64,000 nt of DNA, from contig NZ_CP070506.1 of assembly GCF_016925675.1 (NCBI RefSeq), positions 1,858,501 to 1,922,500 on the forward strand. The letters run 5' to 3'. This DNA comes from Pseudomonas hygromyciniae. Its GTDB lineage: Bacteria; Pseudomonadota; Gammaproteobacteria; Pseudomonadales; Pseudomonadaceae. A program made the translations under genes and the position numbers. The notes beneath the pieces were generated by a model. It ran no database searches and was not told the DNA's origin. It was given only the letters and a program-made list of their open reading frames with translations. This document shows positions 25,487 through 34,491 of this stretch, piece after piece (position 1 is the stretch's first letter; each line of letters begins with the position of its first letter).

Positions 25487-27070
25487 ATGAAATACCCATT
25501 GCGTCCTTTGGTCTTCTGGCCAACCTTTTTGATTCTGCTGGCGGCGGTAATCGCCAGCTACCTTGACCTCAAGGCATTTCTGGCCGTAAGCAAACAGCTT
25601 AATACGGTGATCCTGCAGAATTTTTCCTGGCTGTTCAGTGCCGGCTCTTTCGCCATGGTGGGGCTTACGGCCATTGTGTATTTTTCGCCCCTGGGCAAGG
25701 TGCGCATTGGTGGGGAGGGCGCCACGCCTCTGTTGAGTAAATGGCGTTGGTTCATGGTCGCGCTCTGCACCACCCTGGCGGTGGGAGTGTTGTTCTGGAC
25801 CACCGCCGAGCCGCTCTACCACTTGTATTCGCCGCCCAGCAGCCTGCCGATCGAAGCAGGCAGCGCGGCAGCCAAGAGCTTTGCCCTGTCGACAATGTTC
25901 CTGCACTGGACGATCACGCCCTACGCGATTTACCTGGTGCCGTCCCTGGTCTTTGCCCTGGTGTTCTACAACCTGCGCAGCCATTTCTCGATTGGCGCCA
26001 TGTTGCAACCCTTGCTCGGCGCCCAGCGGGTCAAGCGGTATGCCGGGTTGATCGACACCCTGGCGATGTTCGCCCTGGTGGCCGGCATGGCCTCGTCCCT
26101 GGGCACCGGTGCACTGACCTTGGCCGGTGGCTTGAGCCAGTACATCGGCGGTGAGACCACGCCCTTGCGCCTGGCCCTGATCATCGCGGTGATCGTCTTT
26201 ACCTTTGTCGCCTCGGCCGCCAGCGGCTTGCAACGCGGCATCGTCATGCTGTCGTCGTTCAACACCTGGATCATGTTGGCCCTGGGCGCGTTTGTATTGT
26301 TGTGTGGGCCAACCCTGTACATATTCAGCCTGGGCGTCGAGTCCCTGGGGGTCTACCTCGACACCTTCTTCAGCCGCAGCCTGTCCACCGGTGCCGCCAG
26401 TGGCGACAGCTGGCCGCAGAGCTGGACGGTGTTCTACTGGTCGGTATGGTTCGCCTGGGCCCCGGTGAGTGCGCTGTTCCTCGGCAAGATCGGCCGGGGC
26501 TATACGGTGCGCGAATTTATCCATATCAACATGCTGTACCCGGCGCTCTTCACCGCGCTGTGGATCTGCATCTTCTCCGGCAGCAGCCTGTACTTCGATG
26601 CCCTGGGCGACGGCAGCTTGAACCGCGTGCTCAACGAGCAAGGCGTGGAACATGTGCTGTACCAGATGTTCCAGCAGTTGCCGGCCAGCGGCCTGATGAT
26701 CGCGTTTTTGCTGTTTGTCGCATTTATCTCATTCGTCACCGCCGCCGACTCCAGCACCGACGTGATCGCCAACCTGTGCAGCAAAGGCGTCACCGCCGAT
26801 TCGGACCTAGATGGCAACCCGCTGCTGAAGATTGTCTGGGGCGTGATCATCGGCACGGTGTCCTGGGTCATGGTGGCCTTTGTCGGCATCGACGGGGTGA
26901 AGATGCTCTCCAACCTCGGCGGCCTGCCGGGAATGATCCTGGTACTTCTGGCCAGCACCTCGTTGATCTACTGGTTGAAGAACCCCGCGTTGCTGGACGT
27001 AAAAGCCCCTGCAGTACACCTCGCCCCTGGCCCGCGTGGTGCCAGCCCGATGGCGGATTTTGCGCGCTGA
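25487..27070 (+). CDS. BCCT-family transporter
   Basis: A 527-residue, 12-helix protein of the betaine/carnitine/choline transporter family. The ATG at 25487 begins 'MKYPLRPLVFWPTF'; the upstream in-frame extension is non-coding in character. Family marks include 'FFWTTAEPLYHL'-like 'LFWTTAEPLYHLYSPP', 'TMFLHWTITPYAIYLVPSL' with substrate-box tryptophans, and 'FAWAPVSALFLGKIGRG'. Members import quaternary ammonium or sulfonium compounds with Na+ or H+. It is followed after 27 bp by a CocE-type hydrolase, suggesting uptake linked to hydrolysis of the substrate. Confidence 0.88.
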   Translation: MKYPLRPLVFWPTFLILLAAVIASYLDLKAFLAVSKQLNTVILQNFSWLFSAGSFAMVGLTAIVYFSPLGKVRIGGEGATPLLSKWRWFMVALCTTLAVGVLFWTTAEPLYHLYSPPSSLPIEAGSAAAKSFALSTMFLHWTITPYAIYLVPSLVFALVFYNLRSHFSIGAMLQPLLGAQRVKRYAGLIDTLAMFALVAGMASSLGTGALTLAGGLSQYIGGETTPLRLALIIAVIVFTFVASAASGLQRGIVMLSSFNTWIMLALGAFVLLCGPTLYIFSLGVESLGVYLDTFFSRSLSTGAASGDSWPQSWTVFYWSVWFAWAPVSALFLGKIGRGYTVREFIHINMLYPALFTALWICIFSGSSLYFDALGDGSLNRVLNEQGVEHVLYQMFQQLPASGLMIAFLLFVAFISFVTAADSSTDVIANLCSKGVTADSDLDGNPLLKIVWGVIIGTVSWVMVAFVGIDGVKMLSNLGGLPGMILVLLASTSLIYWLKNPALLDVKAPAVHLAPGPRGASPMADFAR

Positions 27071-27097
27071 CTTGCCTCTATCTTGTTGGAGTTACCC

Positions 27098-29107
27098 ATG
27101 GAAATCGTCACCGAATTTGCCTACAAGGTTCGGGAAATCGAACACTGCCTGATCCCCATGAGCGACGGCACGCAACTGGCAGCCCGTATCTGGTTGCCTG
27201 AAACCCCCGACGAACAGGCCTTCCCGGCGATCCTCGAATACCTGCCTTATCGCAAGCGCGATGGCACGGCGGTGCGCGATGCGTTGACCCATCCGTGGAT
27301 GGCGGGGCAGGGCTATGTCTGTGTGCGGGTCGATATGCGTGGCAACGGCGAATCCCAGGGCTTGATGGCCGATGAGTACCTGTTGCAGGAGCAGGATGAC
27401 GCCCTCGAAGTGATCGCCTGGCTGTGCCAACAACCCTGGTGCGACGGCAACCTGGGAATGATGGGCATCTCCTGGGGCGGCTTCAACAGCCTGCAAGTCG
27501 CGGCGCGCCAGCCCGAGGCGCTGAAGGCGATCATCACCCTGTGCTCCACCGATGACCGCTTTGCCGATGACATCCATTACAAGGGCGGCAACCTGCTGCT
27601 GGAGAACTTCGGCTGGGCCGCGACCATGCTCAACTTCAGCGCGGCGGTGCCGGACCCGCTGCTGGTCGGTGATGCCTGGAGAACCCAGTGGCAGCAACGC
27701 CTGGACGCCATGCCGCTGCTGGCCGAGACCTGGTTGCAACACCAGACCCGCGATGCCTACTGGCGTCACGGTTCGGTCTGTGAGGATTACTCGGCGATCA
27801 AGGCGGCGGTGTACGCCGTAGGCGGTTGGGGCGATGCCTATAAGAATGCGGTGCCGCGCCTGATGGAAAACCTGCCGGGGCCGAAGAAAGCCATGATCGG
27901 CCCGTGGATCCACAAGTACCCGCATTTCGCCGTGCCCAACCCGGCCATTGGGTTCCTGCAGGAGGCCAAGCGCTGGTGGGACCACTGGCTCAAAGGCATG
28001 GATAACGGAGTGATGGACGACGCAGCCTGCACCTTTTACCTACAGGATGTGTTGGCACCCAAGGGCAGCTATGCCGAACGCCCAGGTATCTGGGTGCAGA
28101 CTGCGGGCTGGCCTGACGCCCAGGTGCAATGGACCGACTACAGCCTGAACGACCAGGGGCTGAGCCCCGGCCAGCAGGCGCTGGGCCGCCCGCGCAGTAT
28201 CTGTTCGCCACTCACCACCGGCCTGCACCAGGGCGAGTACTGCGCCATCTGGTTTGGCCCCGATGGCCCGACCGATCAGCGTCGCGACGATGCGCAGTCG
28301 CTGTGCTTCGACTCCCTGCCACTGACCGAACCCCTGGCGCTGCTGGGGGATGTGCGCTTGCAGTTGCGTTTGGCCAGCGATACCGCCTGCGGGCAACTGG
28401 TGGCGCGGCTGAATGCCGTGGCGCCGGATGGCCAAGTCACGCAGATCACCTACGGCGTGCTCAACCTTGCCCTACGTGAAGATTTCTCTCGTCTGACGCC
28501 ACCCGTGCCGGGCGAGCCGATGGATGTGCAACTGTGCCTGGATCATGTCGGCACGCGGGTGCCGGCCGGCCACCGCCTGCGGCTGGCCCTGAGCACCGCG
28601 AGTTTCCCGTTGCTGTGGCCCAGCCGTGAGCTGACCACCCTGACCGTGCTGCCTGCCCTGCAACGTGTGCAATTGCCGATCTTCAGCGGCGCGGCCGTGC
28701 CATGCCCCTTCGAGGCCCCGCAAGCAGCTACCCCGGCCGCGCTGCAAGTGCTGCGGGCGGCTGCGCCGAAACGCACCTTGATCGAGGACGTGGGCAGTGG
28801 CGAAGTCTGCGTAAAAATCGAGGACGACCTGGGCGCCGTGCGCTTTACCGAGCATGGCTTGGCGGTGGACCAGCGCTGCACCGAGCACTATCGCACCTTG
28901 CCCTGGGATCCGTTATCGACCCAGGCCGATATCCACTGGCACTACCGCGTCGAGCGCGGGCAGTGGTCGGTGACGGTCGATAGCCGCCTGCATGTGCACG
29001 CCGACGCCCAGTGGTTTTATATCGAGGCGCAGCAGCAGGCACAGGAAAACGGGGAGCAGGTGCATGACAGAACCTGGCGCAAACGTGTCGCGCGGGTCGC
29101 GTTGTGA
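27098..29107 (+). CDS. CocE/NonD-family hydrolase
   Basis: The protein has 669 residues. The ATG at 27098 follows TTGGAG. The N-terminal alpha/beta-hydrolase domain has nucleophile Ser125 in 'GISWGGFNSL' and the family motifs 'ILEYLPYRKRDGT' and 'VRVDMRGNGESQG'; 'GPWIHKYPHF' near residue 270 supplies a likely catalytic His region. The C-terminal half is the jelly-roll X-Pro dipeptidyl-peptidase-like domain, with 'HVGTRVPAGHRLRLALSTA'. No signal peptide, so cytoplasmic. Relatives cleave esters, amides or X-Pro peptides. Probably co-transcribed with the BCCT gene. Confidence 0.85.
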   Translation: MEIVTEFAYKVREIEHCLIPMSDGTQLAARIWLPETPDEQAFPAILEYLPYRKRDGTAVRDALTHPWMAGQGYVCVRVDMRGNGESQGLMADEYLLQEQDDALEVIAWLCQQPWCDGNLGMMGISWGGFNSLQVAARQPEALKAIITLCSTDDRFADDIHYKGGNLLLENFGWAATMLNFSAAVPDPLLVGDAWRTQWQQRLDAMPLLAETWLQHQTRDAYWRHGSVCEDYSAIKAAVYAVGGWGDAYKNAVPRLMENLPGPKKAMIGPWIHKYPHFAVPNPAIGFLQEAKRWWDHWLKGMDNGVMDDAACTFYLQDVLAPKGSYAERPGIWVQTAGWPDAQVQWTDYSLNDQGLSPGQQALGRPRSICSPLTTGLHQGEYCAIWFGPDGPTDQRRDDAQSLCFDSLPLTEPLALLGDVRLQLRLASDTACGQLVARLNAVAPDGQVTQITYGVLNLALREDFSRLTPPVPGEPMDVQLCLDHVGTRVPAGHRLRLALSTASFPLLWPSRELTTLTVLPALQRVQLPIFSGAAVPCPFEAPQAATPAALQVLRAAAPKRTLIEDVGSGEVCVKIEDDLGAVRFTEHGLAVDQRCTEHYRTLPWDPLSTQADIHWHYRVERGQWSVTVDSRLHVHADAQWFYIEAQQQAQENGEQVHDRTWRKRVARVAL

Positions 29108-29157
29108 GTGGGCAAATGGCAGGATACTTGCCCACCTGATCAGCCACGGACCCCTGC

Positions 29158-30117
29158 ATGTCGCGCCGAAACGTCGATCTTCCACCGCTCAATTGTTTGC
29201 AGACGTTTGAAGCGGCCGCCCGTCATTTGAGCTTTACCCAGGCGGCCCATGAACTGAACCTGACCCAAAGCGCGGTGAGCCGGCAGATCAAGCGCCTGGA
29301 GGAAGATCTGGCGCGACCACTGTTTTATCGGTTGGCGCTGGGATTGAGTTTGACCCCGGCCGGCGTGCGCTACTTTCGCACCATCCAGCGCCTGCTGCGC
29401 GAATTGGACCGTGAGTCCGCAGAACTGCGCCGGCGCGGCGCCGATCGCCAACTGACCTTGGCCAGCACGCCGACCATCAGTTCCATCTGGCTCGCCGCGC
29501 TGCTGCCGGCCTTCCAGCGTGAGCACCCGGAGCTGGATATCCGCATCTTGTGCAGTGAAAGCCCGAATCACCTGGATGTCAGCGAATATGACCTGGGCCT
29601 GTTCTATCACCTTGACGAGTTGCCCGCGCCCCTTGGCCTGGAACTGACACCGGTGTTTGCCAGTGAGCAGGTCATCGCCGTGTGCAGCCCCGGCTACATA
29701 GAGCGTCATGGCGCGATACGCGATGCCCAACACCTGCTGCACGGCCATACCTTGTTGATTGTCGAAGATCACTATCACGACTGGCTGACCTGGACCGACT
29801 GGTTCGCCGACATCGGCGCGCACTACCACACGCCCCGTCACGCCTTGCGCACCAACAGCTATCAGTTGCTGATGCAATCGGCAGTGATGGGACATGGCGT
29901 GGCCCTGGGCTGGAAGTGTTTGCTCGAAGGCGAGCTGGCGGCCGGACGCCTGCAACTGGCCTTGCCCCATCACATGCACAGTCGTGGCCGCCTGCAACTG
30001 ATGCAACCGCAACACCGCAACCCGCCCGCTGCGGTGCGCAGCTTTCAGCACTGGCTGCTGACGAGCACCGTGGGAGCGGGCTTGCCCGCGATGGTCGTTA
30101 ACGATAGCGCTGGGTGA
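29158..30117 (+). CDS. LysR-family regulator (GcvA-like)
   Basis: The protein has 319 residues. The helix-turn-helix (about 15-75) reads 'LQTFEAAARHLSFTQAAHEL' then 'NLTQSAVSRQIKRLEE'; the effector domain spans about 95-295 ('GVALGWKCLLEGELAAGRL'). It follows the CocE hydrolase by 50 bp on the same strand and may control it and the BCCT gene. The last ~17 residues ('STVGAGLPAMVVNDSAG') are translated from a REP repeat, an apparent late extension of the C-terminus. Confidence 0.9.
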   Translation: MSRRNVDLPPLNCLQTFEAAARHLSFTQAAHELNLTQSAVSRQIKRLEEDLARPLFYRLALGLSLTPAGVRYFRTIQRLLRELDRESAELRRRGADRQLTLASTPTISSIWLAALLPAFQREHPELDIRILCSESPNHLDVSEYDLGLFYHLDELPAPLGLELTPVFASEQVIAVCSPGYIERHGAIRDAQHLLHGHTLLIVEDHYHDWLTWTDWFADIGAHYHTPRHALRTNSYQLLMQSAVMGHGVALGWKCLLEGELAAGRLQLALPHHMHSRGRLQLMQPQHRNPPAAVRSFQHWLLTSTVGAGLPAMVVNDSAG

Positions 30118-30168
30118 CTGACACCCTGATGCAGTCTTGCTGACGTCATCGCTGGCAAGCCAGCTCCA
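30070..30168. repeat. REP pair overlapping the lysR 3' end
   Basis: GTGGGAGCGGGCTTGCCCGCG at the left and an imperfect partner, CATCGCTGGCAAGCCAGCTC, at the right. The left arm is inside the LysR reading frame. Confidence 0.75.
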
Positions 30169-30176
30169 GGGGTTAG

Positions 30177-31310
30177 TCAGGGGGTGTTGCGGCTATGCCG
30201 ATAATCACTCACCGCCTCATACACTGCCTTGCGCAACCGATTGATCCCACCAATCGGCCGGTGTTCTTCCACACCAAACCATGGGTTGAACGACTGGTTG
30301 TCACAGGCCAGGTTCAAGGCCTTGGTATCAAAGTCCTGCGCCGGAATGCGGATTTTTGCCACGCTCTCGTAGGGCGCGTCGCTTTCCTTCCATTCAATGC
30401 TGGTGTCTTCGATGGGCATGTACTTTTGTGGGTTCTGGCGCTGGATCTGCAGCACGAAACACGCGTCGATGCGGTCGGTGGACAGTTGCTGGCTCAAGGC
30501 GCTGCGCAAGAAGTTCGGCAAGTCCTGGTTCTGCTTGGGCAAGCTGTACTCCGGGCAGCTTTGCGGATCTGGGGCGACGCGGAATTTTGCATTTGCGCTG
30601 CCGAACTTGTAGGGCGATACCGAAAAGTACGTCGCCTCGGTCGGGCTGGCCGGTGCCGGTGCGAGGGTGGCCAGGGCGATAAACAGATGCCGCACCTGCC
30701 AACTGCGTGGGTCGAGGCTGGGGAAAAACGCCATGGCTTTTTTGCCGTCGGCCTGGGCCCCGACGTTCTGCGCGTATTCGGCGACGTCGCTGACGAAGAA
30801 GTTCGGGTGGCTGAACATGACAAAGTCCTGCTCTGTGCGCGCCTGCTGATCGGCCAGCAGTTGCTTGCCCGGCACGTCCAGCAGCTTGATCGCCATGCCG
30901 CGAGCGTCGCGGATGCTGTCGAACTGTGGATAAGCGTTGCCGTTGGACAGGCGCATCATCGCCTGCCAGGTCTTGCCCGGTTCGGCGAACACGCCCTGAC
31001 GCAGCGCCGGCTCAAGGTCCGGCAGCACGCTGACTTCGGCCTTCACGCAGCCATGGGCCTTGGCATGGGCGTCGCGCAGGTAACGAGTGCCTTCGCGATG
31101 CTGGTCGACGATGCGCACTGCCGTCTGAATGATGCCTTGGGTCATGGCCGCTTCGCCTGGCGGTATCTGCTCTTCGGTAGGCACCGGGCCGCTGTGGTGC
31201 CAGGCAAACCATAGGGTCGACAACAACCAGCCGAGCAGGCCCAGGCCTACCAGCGACAACAGCGTCTTGCCGAGAAACGCGCCGAGGCGCAGCCACAGTC
31301 GAGCGAGCAT
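30177..31310 (-). CDS. Catalase-family (heme) protein with membrane anchor
   Basis: The protein has 377 residues from ATG 31310 (AAGGAC upstream). An alternative ATG at 31343 overlaps the stop of the upstream gene as ATGA. A hydrophobic anchor lies near residues 8-35. The rest is a catalase-like core: 'GTRYLRDAHAKAHGCVKAEV' in the position of the heme-side His, 'MMRLSNGNAYPQFDSIRDAR' for the catalytic Asn/substrate region, and 'FVMFSHPNFFVSDVAEYAQN'. Small catalase-fold proteins of this type act as peroxidases or on lipid hydroperoxides. It forms an operon with a RoxA-like diheme cytochrome. Confidence 0.8.
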   Translation of the reverse strand: MLARLWLRLGAFLGKTLLSLVGLGLLGWLLSTLWFAWHHSGPVPTEEQIPPGEAAMTQGIIQTAVRIVDQHREGTRYLRDAHAKAHGCVKAEVSVLPDLEPALRQGVFAEPGKTWQAMMRLSNGNAYPQFDSIRDARGMAIKLLDVPGKQLLADQQARTEQDFVMFSHPNFFVSDVAEYAQNVGAQADGKKAMAFFPSLDPRSWQVRHLFIALATLAPAPASPTEATYFSVSPYKFGSANAKFRVAPDPQSCPEYSLPKQNQDLPNFLRSALSQQLSTDRIDACFVLQIQRQNPQKYMPIEDTSIEWKESDAPYESVAKIRIPAQDFDTKALNLACDNQSFNPWFGVEEHRPIGGINRLRKAVYEAVSDYRHSRNTP

Positions 31311-31339
31311 GGAACGGTCCTTGTATCGAAAGGGGGAAT

Positions 31340-33148
31340 TCATGGCAGTTGCTGCTCCAGCGGGCCGCCCAGTACTTTCAGGTATTCCAGCAGCGCCCAG
31401 CGCTCCTCAGGCTCCAGGCCCCGGCCAATCACCCCGTTGCCACGCTTGCCTGCGCGGAACTCGTGGCCGCTGTTGTGGTTGCCGGTGATGCTCGTATCAA
31501 ACAGGAACGCGTTTTTAAAGGCCTCGGTGCGATAGCCCAGGTGACGGGGGTTGTAGTCGAAGGTGCCTTTATAGAAGGTGCGGCTGCGCTCGTACTGGGG
31601 TGAAAGCAACTGGTAGAGCGTCGGCACCGAACCGTTGTGCAGGAATGGCGGCGTGGCCCACACGCCGGCCAGCGGGCGGGCCTTGTAGGCACGCAGTTCG
31701 CGCACGCCGATAGGTAGGCCGAAGCCGTCCAGGCGCGGGCGTTCGGCCGGGGTGATACCAGCGGCGCGGTAGGCATGCTCTTCGACAAATGCGGTGACAT
31801 AGGCCAGGCCCTTGGCCACGGACAGGCTACGCAGGTCCAGCGGTTCGGTCGGCGTCGGGTGCAGTTCGACATTCAACCGCGCCAGCTCGGCCGGGTCCCA
31901 TTGCAGGGCGCTGAGGTCGTAGCGCTGGTCGGCAATGTTGCTGGCGGTGCCAGGGTCGGTACCAATGTAGTCCACCGCCAGCATCTTCAATTGCTGCACC
32001 GGGCGCCCGTTGACTTCGCTCACGCTGGGCACATGGCAGGCCGCGCAGTTTTCCGCGAACAGCGCGCGGCCACGGGCGGCCAGGGGTTTGTCGATGGCGC
32101 CGAACAGTGCTTCAGGCCAGGTCGGCGGCTTGAGTCGTTGCAGGGTTTCTTCGATCAGGTTCAGGTCACGCACGCGCACGCTGGAAGGGTAGCGCGCATC
32201 GCCTTGCAGAGGCTGGCCGGCACTGTCGAAGAACGCCAGGGTCGCGCCTACGCCCAGGGCCTCGCCGATATTGCGCGCCATGGGTTGTTGGGCCGAGCCG
32301 TTCCATTGCACCCAGTCGAAGGTCCACATGTCCCACAACTGTGGGTAGTCCACTGGTGCGTTGGCGATACGGTAGTTGTCCGGCGAAATGGCATCGCCAA
32401 AGCTGGCATTGGCGATGCGGCCAAACGCATCGGTGCGCCCCGGGCCTTCTTCGGTGGGGTAGAGGCCGCGATGGGTATCGTTCCAGGCCACCTTGAGGAA
32501 GGTGTCCAGGGACTTCTTGAAGTCCTGGCGCAGTTGATCGTACTGGGCGTCGTATTGATCCCCCAGCACGCTGTGGGCGAAGCGGCGGAACTTCAACGGG
32601 TTGTAATAAGTGGACGCGAGGCTGGCTACCAGGGCCTGGCCAAAGCTGCCACCGCGCAGGGTCGGCACGCTGGAGGGCAACACATGTTGCGCAGAGCCAC
32701 CGTCGATGCGCAGGGCCTGGCCATTGAAGTGCAACTCGCCGGTGTGGCAGGCGGCGCAGGTGATATCGAGAAACTCAGCGTTGCTGCCGGCATTCTTGTG
32801 CCGGGCAAACCCTACGGGCAGGTTGCCGGGGTTCTGGGGTGTGGCCTGTTGCCGCGGGTCTACCAGAAAACCGAAGCGCGCCAGGTTGGCCGGCTCGGCA
32901 AAACGCTGCTCGGAAAACGGCAGCTCCAACGCGGTGAACCAGTTATAGCGCAGGCCCTTGACCTGGGTGCCTTGGGGGGTGAAGTAGTAGAGCTGGCGGT
33001 CGGCGGCGCTCCATTGCTCCTGATAGTGCACCTGCTGTACCGGCACGTAATCCGGTAGCTTCGGGTTGACCACGTAATAGAGCACTACGGCCAGCCCCAG
33101 TCCCAGAAGTGACAGGATCAGGACTAAAACACGGGAAAAAATGCGCAA
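31340..33148 (-). CDS. RoxA-like diheme cytochrome c
   Basis: The protein has 602 residues with an N-terminal membrane anchor or signal (6-27). Two c-type heme sites are CAACH at 131-135 and 368-372. Between them, 'WTFDWVQWNGSAQQPMARNI' with 'GEALG' resembles the conserved MauG/RoxA block around the catalytic tryptophan of rubber oxygenase RoxA. 'TPPFLHNGSVPTLYQLLSP' near the C-terminus is typical of diheme peroxidases. It should sit in the periplasm and oxidise or cleave an organic substrate, or act as a peroxidase. Its stop overlaps a possible ATG of the catalase-like gene. Confidence 0.82.
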   Translation of the reverse strand: MRIFSRVLVLILSLLGLGLAVVLYYVVNPKLPDYVPVQQVHYQEQWSAADRQLYYFTPQGTQVKGLRYNWFTALELPFSEQRFAEPANLARFGFLVDPRQQATPQNPGNLPVGFARHKNAGSNAEFLDITCAACHTGELHFNGQALRIDGGSAQHVLPSSVPTLRGGSFGQALVASLASTYYNPLKFRRFAHSVLGDQYDAQYDQLRQDFKKSLDTFLKVAWNDTHRGLYPTEEGPGRTDAFGRIANASFGDAISPDNYRIANAPVDYPQLWDMWTFDWVQWNGSAQQPMARNIGEALGVGATLAFFDSAGQPLQGDARYPSSVRVRDLNLIEETLQRLKPPTWPEALFGAIDKPLAARGRALFAENCAACHVPSVSEVNGRPVQQLKMLAVDYIGTDPGTASNIADQRYDLSALQWDPAELARLNVELHPTPTEPLDLRSLSVAKGLAYVTAFVEEHAYRAAGITPAERPRLDGFGLPIGVRELRAYKARPLAGVWATPPFLHNGSVPTLYQLLSPQYERSRTFYKGTFDYNPRHLGYRTEAFKNAFLFDTSITGNHNSGHEFRAGKRGNGVIGRGLEPEERWALLEYLKVLGGPLEQQLP

Positions 33149-33406
33149 GATAACTATCCTTGTCGAGTGGTTGTGTCCTTATGCCACCGAGCACGGTAGG
33201 CGGCAAGTAGCCATGATCCGTCTACGCAGGCGGTTTTCGGTACAGCGGCTGTCCTTCGCCGGGCGTTAGGGCAGATGAAAATGCTTTTAAACACGTGAAC
33301 TTATCAGAAGTTTCCTGCTCACATGCCGGTAGCCATTGGTCGTGGCCGCCTGATAAGCTCGCGACTTTATTCGAATGCCCTTTTGGCGCATGAACAAGGA
33401 AATAGC

Positions 33407-34135
33407 ATGAAACAGCATCGGTTGGCGGCGGCGGTGGCCCTGGTTAGCCTGGTACTTGCGGGTTGTGATTCGCAAACCAGCGTAGAGCTGAAAACCCCGG
33501 CGCAGAAAGCTTCCTACGGTATCGGCCTGAACATGGGCAAAAGCCTGGCTCAGGAAGGTATGGATGACCTGGACTCCAAGGCCGTTGCCCAAGGCATCGA
33601 AGATGCCGTCGGCAAGAAAGAACAGAAGCTGAAAGACGAAGAACTGGTTGAAGCGTTTTCCGCACTGCAAAAGCGTGCTGAAGAACGCATGACCAAGGTG
33701 AGCGAAGAGTCGGCAGCCGCCGGCAAGAAATACCTCGAAGACAACGCCAAGAAAGACGGCGTCGTCACCACCGCTTCCGGTCTGCAATACAAGATCGTGA
33801 AGAGGGCCGAAGGCGCGCAACCCAAGCCTACCGACGTAGTGACTGTGCACTACACCGGCAAGCTGACCAACGGCACTACCTTTGACAGCTCCGTGGATCG
33901 CGGTAGCCCGATTGACCTGCCGGTCAGCGGCGTGATTCCAGGTTGGGTCGAAGGCCTGCAACTGATGCACGTGGGCGAGAAGGTCGAGTTGTACATCCCG
34001 TCCGACCTGGCCTACGGTGCGCAGAGCCCGAGCCCGGCGATTCCAGCCAACTCCGTACTGGTCTTCGACCTGGAGCTGCTGGCAATCAAGGACCCGGCCA
34101 AGGCTGACGCTCCAGAGGCACCGGCTGCGAAGTAA
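33407..34135 (+). CDS. FKBP-type peptidyl-prolyl isomerase, lipoprotein
   Basis: The protein has 242 residues. The ATG at 33407 follows AAGGAA. A lipoprotein signal ends 'LVLAGC' with Cys20, so it should be lipidated. The N-terminal FKBP_N dimerisation helices ('KASYGIGLNMGKSLAQEGMD' region) precede the C-terminal FKBP domain (about 125-230: 'VVTVHYTGKLTNGTTFDSSV', 'GWVEGLQLMHVGEKVELYIP', 'FDLELL'). This is the Mip/FkpA/FklB class of periplasmic foldases. A strong terminator follows directly, so it is monocistronic. Confidence 0.92.
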   Translation: MKQHRLAAAVALVSLVLAGCDSQTSVELKTPAQKASYGIGLNMGKSLAQEGMDDLDSKAVAQGIEDAVGKKEQKLKDEELVEAFSALQKRAEERMTKVSEESAAAGKKYLEDNAKKDGVVTTASGLQYKIVKRAEGAQPKPTDVVTVHYTGKLTNGTTFDSSVDRGSPIDLPVSGVIPGWVEGLQLMHVGEKVELYIPSDLAYGAQSPSPAIPANSVLVFDLELLAIKDPAKADAPEAPAAK

Positions 34136-34150
34136 GCCGCTGCTGAACAC

Positions 34151-34180
34151 ACAACGCCCCGTTTATACGGGGCGTTGTCG
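34151..34180 (+). terminator. Terminator of the FKBP gene
   Basis: ACAACGCCCCGT and ACGGGGCGTTGT form a 12-bp stem with a 4-nt loop, followed by a short T-rich tail. Confidence 0.85.
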
Positions 34181-34198
34181 TTTCTGCAGGCCCTCTTC

Positions 34199-34227
34199 CC
34201 CTGTGGCAAGCCCGCTCGCCACAGAGG
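34199..34227. repeat. Single REP hairpin
   Basis: CTGTGGC-AAGCCCGCTC-GCCACAG, a short REP unit in the gap after the FKBP gene. Confidence 0.65.
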
Positions 34228-34434
34228 GTGAGTGCGCTAAAAGCGGATCCCGTGCAATCCGAACGAACACCTGCGACTTAGAGCAGTCTGATGCTATACC
34301 TTGGCACGGCATATCCGCAGATGCCCCCCAAGTCAATGAAATCTTGGGATTTTTTTATGTGCGCAAAAAACGCCCGATCTGACTCTGGGCCTTGTATTAC
34401 GTGGCTTTCAGCCGCGAAAATGGGCTCTGTTCAC

Positions 34435-34465
34435 AAGGTTATCCACAAGTTGTGTGGATAACCTT
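34435..34465. promoter_or_regulatory. Perfect palindrome with two consensus DnaA boxes
   Basis: AAGGTTATCCACA (34435-34447), a 5-bp spacer and TGTGGATAACCTT (34453-34465) form a perfect 13-bp inverted repeat. Each arm carries the DnaA consensus TTATCCACA. It lies 26 bp upstream of the ykvA-like ATG. It may be a DnaA-binding site or, as RNA, a hairpin followed by TTTTCTC. The rest of the 356-bp gap (34136-34491) shows only the terminator and the REP hairpin. Confidence 0.5.
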
Positions 34466-34491
34466 TTCTCTCGCCTGGAACTGGAGTGACG

